DNA from: Campylobacter iguaniorum
GTDB lineage: Bacteria > Campylobacterota > Campylobacteria > Campylobacterales > Campylobacteraceae
Reading direction: 5' to 3'
Length of the DNA: 64,000 bases
NCBI RefSeq assembly: GCF_000736415.1
Contig: NZ_CP009043.1
Coordinates: 1-64,000, forward strand
The notes under the pieces are model-generated. The model had not been told where the DNA came from and ran no database searches. It worked only from the letters and a program-made list of their open reading frames with translations. The translations under genes and the position numbers were made by a program. Positions 57,316 to 64,000 of the stretch are shown piece by piece (the stretch's first letter is position 1; each line of letters opens with the position of its first letter).

Positions 57316-58610
57316 ATGAGTAAGTTAGATATATTAAATCTAGAATGGCCCAATTCCGATAGAGATCTTCATATAGTAACGCCTGTTTTGGAGTATCTTA
57401 AATCAAAATATAATATAAGATATAAAACACTTTCAATTTTTAGTGGATATTATTATGTGCTGAAATATAAACCAAAATTGATTTTAATTTCAAATTATGT
57501 TGGTGCAGATACTAATCATAAATTAATAAAAAATATTAGATCATTAGATATGGGGGGGGGTGTAAAATTGTTACCTTAATATCAGAGGGCAATGTTAGTG
57601 ATTTAAATCCTATACCATATTTTTGGGGTTGGAACAGAGATAAAAAATTGTATGTAGATAAAATAATTTTATGGAGTACTCGTTCTAAAAATCACTTTTT
57701 AAGCGCTTATCCTAAATTTGAAGAAAAAATAGCTGTTTCGGGTGCGACTGGTTTTGATAGATATAAGCTTTTTAAATTTACAAATAAAACTAATTTTCTA
57801 AATAAGCACAAATTAAAATATAAAAAAATAATAGGAATAGGTAGCTTTGTTTTTGATTTATATTTTGATAAATTATTAGAGCAGACTATTAAACTTGGTG
57901 CATGCCCAAAAGAAAATATAGAATTATTTCAGCAAGATAGATTTAAATTGCACGAAATATATAAAAAGCTTATTGAAAATAATAAAGATATCCTATTTAT
58001 TCTTAGATATCACCCAGGTACTGTTAATTTTGAAAAAAATGAATTTTATGGATTTGAACATTATGAAAATGTATTTATATCAAATAGTTTTACAAATACT
58101 GATATAAAAATAACTGATATAATAAATATTTCCGATTTATGGGTGGCTTATGAATCTACAACTATAATGGAAGCTTGGTTGCTTGGAAAACAAACATTTT
58201 TGATAAATCCTACAAGAAGTGATTTTATAAGAGAAAATGTACATAAAGGTTCGCCGATAGTAAAAACAATAGAAGAGGCTCAAAAATTAATAGATGAGTT
58301 TTTTTCAACAAATACTATAAAATCTTTTGAGGATTTGAAAAATATTAGACGGCAAGTAATAAAAGATACTATAGAGCATGATGATGGAAAAAATTATCAA
58401 AGGGCGGCGAGAGAAATTATTAAAATTTTAAATAATAAAGAATATAAAGAGATAAAGTTTAGTTTTAAGATATATATTGAGGCTGCTAAACAAATTTTAA
58501 AATTATTTTTATCAAAAACAATTTTAAAAAATAGATGGCCAGAATTAAAATATAAAAGTAATTTTGCAAAAAAATATCAAGATATGTATAGCAAAGTAAT
58601 AAAAATTTGA
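57316..58610 (+). pseudogene. Surface carbohydrate biosynthesis protein, phase-OFF by a G9 frameshift
   Basis: The gene is split by one base. ATG 57316 (AGAAGGA before it) reads 87 residues to a TAA at 57579, past a G9 tract at 57552-57560. With ten G (or seven) the frame continues without a stop to 58610, giving 431 residues. The joined protein contains YFWGWNRDKKLYVDKIILWS, GIGSFVFDLYFDKLL, RYHPGT and AYESTTIMEAWLLGK, a pattern of GT-B surface carbohydrate transferases. This is a reversible OFF state rather than decay, since the downstream frame is intact over 1 kb. Confidence 0.85.
57552..57560 (+). repeat. G9 tract holding the surface carbohydrate gene OFF
   Basis: This is the one tract of thirteen that is out of frame. 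One more G, or two fewer, restores the reading frame. Confidence 0.92.
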
Positions 58611-58637
58611 TTTTACTAAATTTATAGGAGTGTTATT

Positions 58638-59417
58638 ATGAATAAAATATTTCATGATGGTAAGTATTATTCTGAGCTGGAGATTAAAGAAATTGTAAAA
58701 AGATACTATCAATCTGCTTTTTCAAGAAAGATTGACCGTCATGTTCAAATGCAAACCTTATTTCCAGATACATTAGACAATAAAAGTAAAATTCTAGACT
58801 ATGGATGTGGAATGGGGGGGGTCAGCCAGTTGTTTTATGATAGATATGGTTGCAATGTAGATGGTGTGGATATATCTGAGAATGAACTAATTAAAGCCAA
58901 GATTGCATTTGGTGATAATGCTAAATTAAATTTTTTATTGTTGAGTCAATTTGGTTTTCCGAAAAATACTTACGATTTAGTATTTAGCTCTCAAGTTATA
59001 GAACATGTCCATAATCCTGGAAATTATCTATCAAATATAAATAATATGCTGAAAAATGATGGTTATTTATTAATCGGATTACCAAATATTGTTAATATTA
59101 ATTATTTAATAAATTTGATATTATTTTCAAATAAAAGAGCTATTAAGACATCAAAAAAAATACTTAATAGCTATAATAAAGCAAGCGATCACATTAATGG
59201 CTGGGATCCATTCCATTTTATCAATCTTTGCTCCTCATGCGGTTTTGAGTTGGTTAAGTATATCCCAACAGAAGAAACTCCGATTTCATTCTTCCTCCAA
59301 AGAATTCCATTTATAGGAAAGTATATTTATAGGTTGCCTTTTACAACAAGGTTATCATATACAATGTTTTTCTTATTTAAAAAATCCAAGAATATAAAGA
59401 TAAATATTAATGATTAA
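58638..59417 (+). CDS. SAM-dependent methyltransferase, phase-variable
   Basis: The 259-residue class I methyltransferase has ILDYGCGMGGVSQLF near residue 53 as SAM-binding motif, followed by DVFSSQVIEHV-type post motif (LVFSSQVIEHVHNPGNYL). The G8 tract (58814-58821) encodes Met-Gly-Gly-Val inside the SAM motif and is in frame. AGGAG lies 8 nt before the ATG. The acceptor is unknown, perhaps a sugar in the surface glycan. Confidence 0.8.
   Translation: MNKIFHDGKYYSELEIKEIVKRYYQSAFSRKIDRHVQMQTLFPDTLDNKSKILDYGCGMGGVSQLFYDRYGCNVDGVDISENELIKAKIAFGDNAKLNFLLLSQFGFPKNTYDLVFSSQVIEHVHNPGNYLSNINNMLKNDGYLLIGLPNIVNINYLINLILFSNKRAIKTSKKILNSYNKASDHINGWDPFHFINLCSSCGFELVKYIPTEETPISFFLQRIPFIGKYIYRLPFTTRLSYTMFFLFKKSKNIKININD
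58814..58821 (+). repeat. G8 tract inside the SAM motif of a methyltransferase gene
   Basis: Eight G encode the second half of the GxGxGG motif at about residues 59-62. State here: in frame. Confidence 0.9.
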
Positions 59418-59459
59418 GTCTATACTGCAAAGTATGAAGTATTTTAAGTAGTTTTAGTA

Positions 59460-59465
59460 TATAAT
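59460..59465 (+). promoter_or_regulatory. Sigma-70 -10 box with upstream TTTTAAGT element
   Basis: TATAAT is preceded by TTTTAAGTAGTTTTAG, one of the best matches in the window to the epsilonproteobacterial promoter pattern. It lies 228 bp before the asparagine-synthase-like gene, in a 270-bp gap otherwise without a real gene. Confidence 0.7.
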
Positions 59466-59524
59466 CTATAGTTGTTTATGGTCTAAGAAATAAGTACAAA
59501 TTAAGAAGACATACGGATAATTAT

Positions 59525-59554
59525 ATGGAAACACTTTTATTGGTGATGTTTTAA
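59525..59554 (+). other. Possible leader peptide ORF (METLLLVMF)
   Basis: ATG at 59525 opens a nine-codon frame ending in TAA at 59552-59554, at the foot of the palindrome. The upstream CGGAT is a weak RBS. It is downstream of the 59460 promoter. It may be a leader peptide or chance. Confidence 0.3.
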
Positions 59555-59580
59555 AATAGTATAAAATTTTATACTATTTT
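59553..59580. terminator. Perfect 28-bp palindrome, terminator/attenuator candidate
   Basis: AAAATAGTATAAAA (59553-59566) is followed directly by its exact complement (59567-59580), ending in TTTT. It could terminate a short transcript from the 59460 promoter before the asparagine-synthase-like gene. Confidence 0.55.
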
Positions 59581-59687
59581 CTAGTGAGAATTGTACTTAA
59601 CTTATAAATTAGGATATATTATGAAAATCAAGGTAGTAATTTGAATAAAAATATTATAAAAATTGATTGCAAATTAGGAAAAAATAT

Positions 59688-61568
59688 ATGTGTGGAATAA
59701 GTGGATTTTTTTCATACCAAAATACTTGTAAAACAAAAAAATATTACCAAGCCCATAAAAAAATAGCCCATAGAGGGCCAGATGATGAGGGGTTTATTTT
59801 TAGAAATGAAAATAATACATTTGAATTTTTAAGTGGGGATGATACAATAGAAGAATTAAAAGGATATGCCCATATCGTTAGTAAAAATAGTTCGTCATTA
59901 CTGCTTGGACATAGAAGACTTAGCATTATAGACTTAACACCGCTTGGTCATCAGCCATTCGTTTTTGAAAATCTATATTTGGTTTATAATGGAGAAATTT
60001 TTAATTATATTGAACTCAGAGATGAGCTTATAGCCTTAGGTTATGATTTTAATACTAATAGTGATACAGAGGTTTTTTTAAAAGCTTACCATTGTTGGGG
60101 TGTAGAATCTTTTAATAAATTTAATGGTATGTGGGCGGCTGCAATTTATGATAGAGATGAAGATAATATTGTTTTAACTCGTGATAGATTTGGTATAAAG
60201 CCACTTTATTACTCAATTATAAATAATAATCTTATATTTGGAAGTGAGATTAAATTTATAAGTTCTTTTTTTGATAAGTTAGAATCTAACCAGCAGATGA
60301 TATATGAATATTTGCGGTTTAATCACATAGATCATACAAAGCAGACTTTATTTAAAGATATTTATGAACTTGAACCGAGCACTTTTATGATTTATTCCAA
60401 AGAAAATATAAAAATTAAAAAATATTTTGAACTTTTTGATGTTGAGTCTTCAAAGGATATTATTGAAAGATATTTAAAGGAAAGTATAAAACTAAGAATG
60501 CGTTCGGATGTTGAAGTTGGTTCATTACTTAGTGGTGGTATTGATTCATCGGCTATTTTAGGAATAATTAATAAAGAAAAATATATAAGTAAATTTCAAA
60601 CCTTTTCCGCAGTATTTTATGAAGAACAGTTTAGCGAAAAAATGTATATAGATGAATTTGTTGCAGAGAATTTAGATTTAAAAAAACATTTTATTTATCC
60701 TAATATTGCAAATTTTAATGAGATAATAGATGAGCTAATTTATATTCAAGAAGAACCTTTTAGGAGTTTAGCTGTATTTTCTCAGTATGAAATATATAAA
60801 TATATAAAAGAAAACACAAATGTAGTTGTTCTTTTAAATGGACAGGGTGCTGATGAAATATTTACAGGATATACAAAATTTTATTATATATATTTTTTAG
60901 AATTATTAAGAACTTGTAAATTTAAGTTATTTTTAAATGAAATTTTCTCTTTTAAAAAGAATAGAAGTTTATCATTTATGAATATTCTAATGCAGCTTAT
61001 AAAAACTTTGATTAGTATTTTTATGCCTAGAAAAGATAAGTATAAAATTTTTAATGGTAATTTTATGCCAACAAAACCTTTCAATAAATTTAGAGATTTA
61101 TTGAAAAATAATTTATATCAAAATTTGACTTTTTCTGCTTTAAGGGAATATCTAAAATATGAAGATAAAAATTCTATGAGATTTTCTTTGGAAAGCAGAC
61201 TTCCCTTTTTGGATTATAGATTGGTTTTAAGTATATTTTCTTTAAGTAATCAAGATAAAATTAGAGATGGTATTTCAAAATTTACACTTAGACAAATACT
61301 AAAAAATAAAATACCACAAAAAACACTTGATAGAAAAGATAAAATGGGTTTTGTATCTCCTCAAGAGATATGGCAAAGAACTATTTTGAAAGATGATTTA
61401 GATTTAGCATTTGGAGATATTAAACAAAATGGCTTATTTGGCTTTATAAATACAAAAAAATTGATAGATATGTATAATTCTTATCAGGAAGGCAAAGATC
61501 AAGATTGGGCTTTTATATGGAGAGTATATTGTTTATATAAATGGAAAAAAGTATGGAATGTTATATAA
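59688..61568 (+). CDS. Asparagine-synthase-like glutamine amidotransferase (AsnB/WbpS type)
   Basis: The 626-residue protein has an N-terminal class II glutaminase domain with the nucleophile Cys2 (MCGISGFF), HRGPDDEG and HRRLSIIDL, and a C-terminal PP-loop synthetase domain with LLSGGIDSSAILGII near residue 278 and LNGQGADEIFTGY. In glycan loci such proteins amidate uronic-acid sugars (WbpS-like) rather than aspartate. ATG 59688 is set by the need for Cys at position 2 and by AGGAAAA upstream. It overlaps the following gene. Confidence 0.85.
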   Translation: MCGISGFFSYQNTCKTKKYYQAHKKIAHRGPDDEGFIFRNENNTFEFLSGDDTIEELKGYAHIVSKNSSSLLLGHRRLSIIDLTPLGHQPFVFENLYLVYNGEIFNYIELRDELIALGYDFNTNSDTEVFLKAYHCWGVESFNKFNGMWAAAIYDRDEDNIVLTRDRFGIKPLYYSIINNNLIFGSEIKFISSFFDKLESNQQMIYEYLRFNHIDHTKQTLFKDIYELEPSTFMIYSKENIKIKKYFELFDVESSKDIIERYLKESIKLRMRSDVEVGSLLSGGIDSSAILGIINKEKYISKFQTFSAVFYEEQFSEKMYIDEFVAENLDLKKHFIYPNIANFNEIIDELIYIQEEPFRSLAVFSQYEIYKYIKENTNVVVLLNGQGADEIFTGYTKFYYIYFLELLRTCKFKLFLNEIFSFKKNRSLSFMNILMQLIKTLISIFMPRKDKYKIFNGNFMPTKPFNKFRDLLKNNLYQNLTFSALREYLKYEDKNSMRFSLESRLPFLDYRLVLSIFSLSNQDKIRDGISKFTLRQILKNKIPQKTLDRKDKMGFVSPQEIWQRTILKDDLDLAFGDIKQNGLFGFINTKKLIDMYNSYQEGKDQDWAFIWRVYCLYKWKKVWNVI

Positions 61569-62770
61569 AACCTAAAATTTATTATCTAACTCGCTCATAT
61601 CATCCATATCAAAAAGGTGGCGGTCCTCTTATGAGAAATGGGGCGGTGAAATATTTGCAAGAGTTAGGGTATGAGGTTATAGTAGTAATGCCCAATTATA
61701 ACAATAGAGATTTTATTATAGAGAATAATATTTGGCAAATACCATTTAAAGGCAAATATATTCAAAAATTGGTTTCTTTTTTAGAACGGATTGGATTCTA
61801 TGAGGATTATCTTGATAAATGGGTATGTAATGCCTTTGAGTATTTAAAAGATAAGGTTAGTCAAAATGATATTGTTTTTGCTACTAGTGGAGGTGAGCTT
61901 GGAACTATAAAATTAGGGTCTATTTTAAAAAATAAATTTAAAATCGCGCAGATTTATTATAAATCGTGCAGATTTATTATAAATCTGCACGACCCCATAG
62001 ACTATACTTTAGTTCATGGTAAAAAATTAAATACCAAATTTCATATTAGTAGGGAAGCTCAAGAGCAAAAATATTTAAGCAATAGTGATCTTATTATTAC
62101 ATCTTCAAAATCAAATCAAACCTCTTTGATATCTAAATATCCAGAGTTTAAGGACAAAATAAAATGTAATTATTTTGGTTATATTGAAAAAATAAATATT
62201 GTCGGCAATAGATATCAAAAATCAAATAAATTAAAAATAGCATATATAGGAAATATGAGCGCTACTCAGAAACCTGAAATTTTATATCAAGCGTATAAAA
62301 GACTCAGTAAAAAAGAAAATATTGAGATATATTTTATAGGAAATTACAAAAACTACAAACCTCTATGCAATATATATGAGAGTAACGTGCACTTAATAGA
62401 TTTTATGCCACATAAAGAACTTTTAAAATTTATGACTGAAAATATAGATATTGGATTTGTAAGTTTAGCAAATGACTATTTGGGTGCTTGTGTTCCGTCT
62501 AAGATTTACGAATATATAAATTTAGAACTTCCCATGATAGGAGCTCTGCCAAGTGGTGATGGAATGGAAATAATTAACAATAATAATTACGGGATAGCAT
62601 GTAAGTACTATGATACCGAAGGGATCAGCGATGCTATTTTAAAATTTAGTGATAAATTATTTTTGGAAAAGATAAGAAATAATATAATTGATGATAAGCA
62701 CTTATGGGCTATGAGTTTAAAAATTAAAGAAGTTGATTTATTATTGAAAGAGTTAATTTATGAAAATTAG
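61553..62770 (+). CDS. Glycosyltransferase family 4-like protein
   Basis: The 405-residue GT-B protein has YYLTRSYHPYQKGGGPLMRNG at the N-terminus and IAYIGNMSATQKPEILYQAYK, YFIGNYKNY and CVPSKIYEYINLELPMIG in the C-terminal donor domain. It would transfer a sugar to the locus glycan. ATG 61541 and 61553 are in frame; GGAAAA favours 61553. Bases 61941-61992 contain a 20-bp tandem duplication read in two frames and a 29-bp palindrome. Confidence 0.78.
   Translation: MECYIKPKIYYLTRSYHPYQKGGGPLMRNGAVKYLQELGYEVIVVMPNYNNRDFIIENNIWQIPFKGKYIQKLVSFLERIGFYEDYLDKWVCNAFEYLKDKVSQNDIVFATSGGELGTIKLGSILKNKFKIAQIYYKSCRFIINLHDPIDYTLVHGKKLNTKFHISREAQEQKYLSNSDLIITSSKSNQTSLISKYPEFKDKIKCNYFGYIEKINIVGNRYQKSNKLKIAYIGNMSATQKPEILYQAYKRLSKKENIEIYFIGNYKNYKPLCNIYESNVHLIDFMPHKELLKFMTENIDIGFVSLANDYLGACVPSKIYEYINLELPMIGALPSGDGMEIINNNNYGIACKYYDTEGISDAILKFSDKLFLEKIRNNIIDDKHLWAMSLKIKEVDLLLKELIYEN
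61941..61992 (+). repeat. 20-bp tandem repeat joined to a 29-bp palindrome inside a glycosyltransferase gene
   Basis: 61941-61960 and 61961-61980 differ by one base (GCG/GTG). The second copy forms the left arm of a 13+13 bp hairpin (61964-61976 with 61980-61992, 3-nt loop). The reading frame stays open; the two copies are translated in different frames. Confidence 0.85.
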
Positions 62771-63839
62771 TATCTTTACACCGCCTAAATTTAGCAAAAA
62801 AGCTTTAGATATTGAATATTTAAATAAATTTACTGACAAAAATTGGATATATTCTTCAAATGGTAGGGCATCCATTTATCATATTTTAAAATCTATAGAT
62901 GTTGATAAAATTCTAATACCCATATATATATGCGAGACTGTTTTGTTGCCAATAAAAAAGTTAGGAGTATCAGCATTTTTTTATGATATAGATATGGAAG
63001 ATCTAAACCCATCTTTAGAATCTATTAAAAAGTTATCTGAATTGTATGGTGTAAAAGTTGTATTGGTGTCCAGTATGTATGGAAATCCAGCAAATTTAAT
63101 TGAAATAGAAAAATATTGTAAAGAAAATGATATTTATATGATAGATGATGGTGCGCAAAGTTTTGGAGCAAAACTAGATGATAGGTTTGTTGGGACTTTT
63201 GGAGATGCAGGGTTTTTTTCTTTTAGTCCAGGTAAGCCAACGGCGGGACATATGGGAAGTTTTTTTTGGTCAAAAAATTCAATAGATATTGCTAGAACAC
63301 ATCATTTTTGTACGCATTATTTTAGATGGCTTGATTTTTATATAAATAGATATAGTATATATAAAAAATATAATAGTATTTTAAGAAAATTTGTAAACAT
63401 AATATCTAGAGCGCTATATAAATTTGTAAATATTAATAATGATGCGATATGCGGTTTTGAAAAAAATATTTTGGGTGGAATTTTATTTTCAATACTAAAT
63501 AATAAATTTGAATTTAGGAATAAATATTCAAAGGATTTTATGGAAGCATTTAAAATTAGTAAAACATTTAGAATAATAAAAAGTATTAGAGGTGTCGCAA
63601 ATAACCATAAGCTTGTAATGATATTTTTTGAAAGTAACAAAGCAGATATATTTATTAAATTTATGTTAGAAAATAATATTTATAGTTCAAATGGGTATAA
63701 GATGGTAAGCGATAATTTACAAGATCTACCTAATGCAAAAATTATAAATAAATGTGTCGTTGAATTGCCAATAGAAGATGATAAAGAAAAGATGAAATTT
63801 ATATTTGACAAGGTATTAGAATTTGAAAATAGTTATTAA
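62760..63839 (+). CDS. DegT/DnrJ/EryC1-like PLP-dependent aminotransferase
   Basis: The 359-residue protein shows the fold type I pattern of sugar aminotransferases: SSNGRASIYHILKS, MIDDGAQSFGAKLD with the cofactor Asp near residue 126, and FFSFSPGKPTAGHMGS with the Schiff-base Lys near 158. The C-terminal half is less conserved than in LegC. It may aminate a keto-sugar for the surface glycan. ATG 62760 overlaps the preceding gene by 11 bp with AAAGAG upstream. Confidence 0.78.
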   Translation: MKISIFTPPKFSKKALDIEYLNKFTDKNWIYSSNGRASIYHILKSIDVDKILIPIYICETVLLPIKKLGVSAFFYDIDMEDLNPSLESIKKLSELYGVKVVLVSSMYGNPANLIEIEKYCKENDIYMIDDGAQSFGAKLDDRFVGTFGDAGFFSFSPGKPTAGHMGSFFWSKNSIDIARTHHFCTHYFRWLDFYINRYSIYKKYNSILRKFVNIISRALYKFVNINNDAICGFEKNILGGILFSILNNKFEFRNKYSKDFMEAFKISKTFRIIKSIRGVANNHKLVMIFFESNKADIFIKFMLENNIYSSNGYKMVSDNLQDLPNAKIINKCVVELPIEDDKEKMKFIFDKVLEFENSY

Positions 63840-64000
63840 GTATGATAATTTTGAAGAATTAGGATATATTTTATCAAATCCTGATTATTTAAGCATGAAT
63901 GGTAGAAACTATGGTTGGTTATGTGGATATGAAAATGAAAAACTTTGCTATATAATTCCTTTTGTAGAGAAAAAAAAATGGATATTTAGATATATGCAAG
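63823..64000 (+). CDS. Partial gene, unknown acyltransferase-like protein (cut by the window end)
   Basis: TTG 63823 opens a frame that overlaps the aminotransferase gene by 17 bp and runs to the window end (59 codons seen). It begins MKIVIKYDNFEELGYILSNP and contains NGRNYGWLCGYENEKLCYII. The layout recalls GNAT/FemAB-like N-acyltransferases that often follow DegT aminotransferases, but too little is visible to say. AAGG lies about 10 nt before the start. Confidence 0.5.
   Translation, partial: MKIVIKYDNFEELGYILSNPDYLSMNGRNYGWLCGYENEKLCYIIPFVEKKKWIFRYMQ

Noticed and set aside
57648-58610. Independent gene starting at ATG 57648
   Set aside because: There is no RBS, and the frame is open back to the G9 tract with protein-like codons. 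It is the distal part of the phase-OFF gene.
59688-61568. Housekeeping asparagine synthetase
   Set aside because: It sits among glycan transferases and overlaps a glycosyltransferase gene. A sugar amidotransferase role is more likely, although the fold alone cannot decide.

Overview
The window is AT-rich epsilonproteobacterial DNA. It opens at dnaA, reading dnaA-dnaN-gyrB from the replication origin. The family content points to Campylobacter, most likely near the C. fetus/C. hyointestinalis/C. lanienae group; the species is inferred, not proven. Signs are TTG starts, TATAAT promoters without a clear -35 box, a sigma-54 promoter before hook genes, a Cj0264/Cj0265-like reductase pair, a ptmE-ptmF-ptmB-ptmA block, a PglK-like flippase and many poly-G/C tracts. 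No rRNA, tRNA, insertion sequence, prophage or CRISPR array was found.

Layout: (1) 1-8543 is the replication core (dnaA, oriC-like spacer, dnaN, gyrB), a degenerate GGDEF/EAL membrane protein, queF, an HD-domain protein, the SRP RNA on the minus strand and a small unknown gene. (2) 8631-13894 holds two convergent autotransporters with related barrels; the first has a C9 tract in its signal peptide. (3) 14164-18064 is the hook operon fliK-flgD-flgE behind a sigma-54 promoter. (4) 18219-27139 is housekeeping and respiration: bipA, a Tat-exported molybdoenzyme with its monohaem cytochrome, a divergent Crp/Fnr regulator with a candidate operator, an ATPase, rnhB and a DUF475 membrane protein.

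(5) 27281-64000 is a long glycan locus: a wzx/wzy/glycosyltransferase block (27281-31913), then a legionaminic-acid-type nonulosonate region (32195-54110), then a PglK-like flippase and a set of transferases running off the window. The legionaminic genes are legB, legC, legH, legI, legG, ptmE, ptmF, ptmB/legF and ptmA. HisF/HisH-like proteins, two sugar amidotransferases and a methyltransferase could add (N-methyl)acetimidoyl groups. Embedded in this region is a tailoring cassette: two formyltransferase-fold proteins, an acyl carrier protein, an adenylating ligase, a short-chain reductase, a GNAT enzyme, a PIG-L deacetylase and three NeuC-like enzymes. It looks built to change the N-acyl groups of the sugar.

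The main feature is dense contingency control. Thirteen G/C tracts of 8-10 bases lie in or at the start of genes; twelve of these genes read open and one (57316-58610) is frameshifted OFF. Several tracts may act on a neighbouring gene as well. The clearest case is the legH G8 tract. One added G would extend legH through a perfect 13-bp inverted repeat that buries the next gene's start codon, and would end translation in an ATGA overlap with that start. Two NeuC genes share a nearly identical 752-bp segment in direct orientation about 7.1 kb apart, so recombination could delete the whole tailoring cassette.
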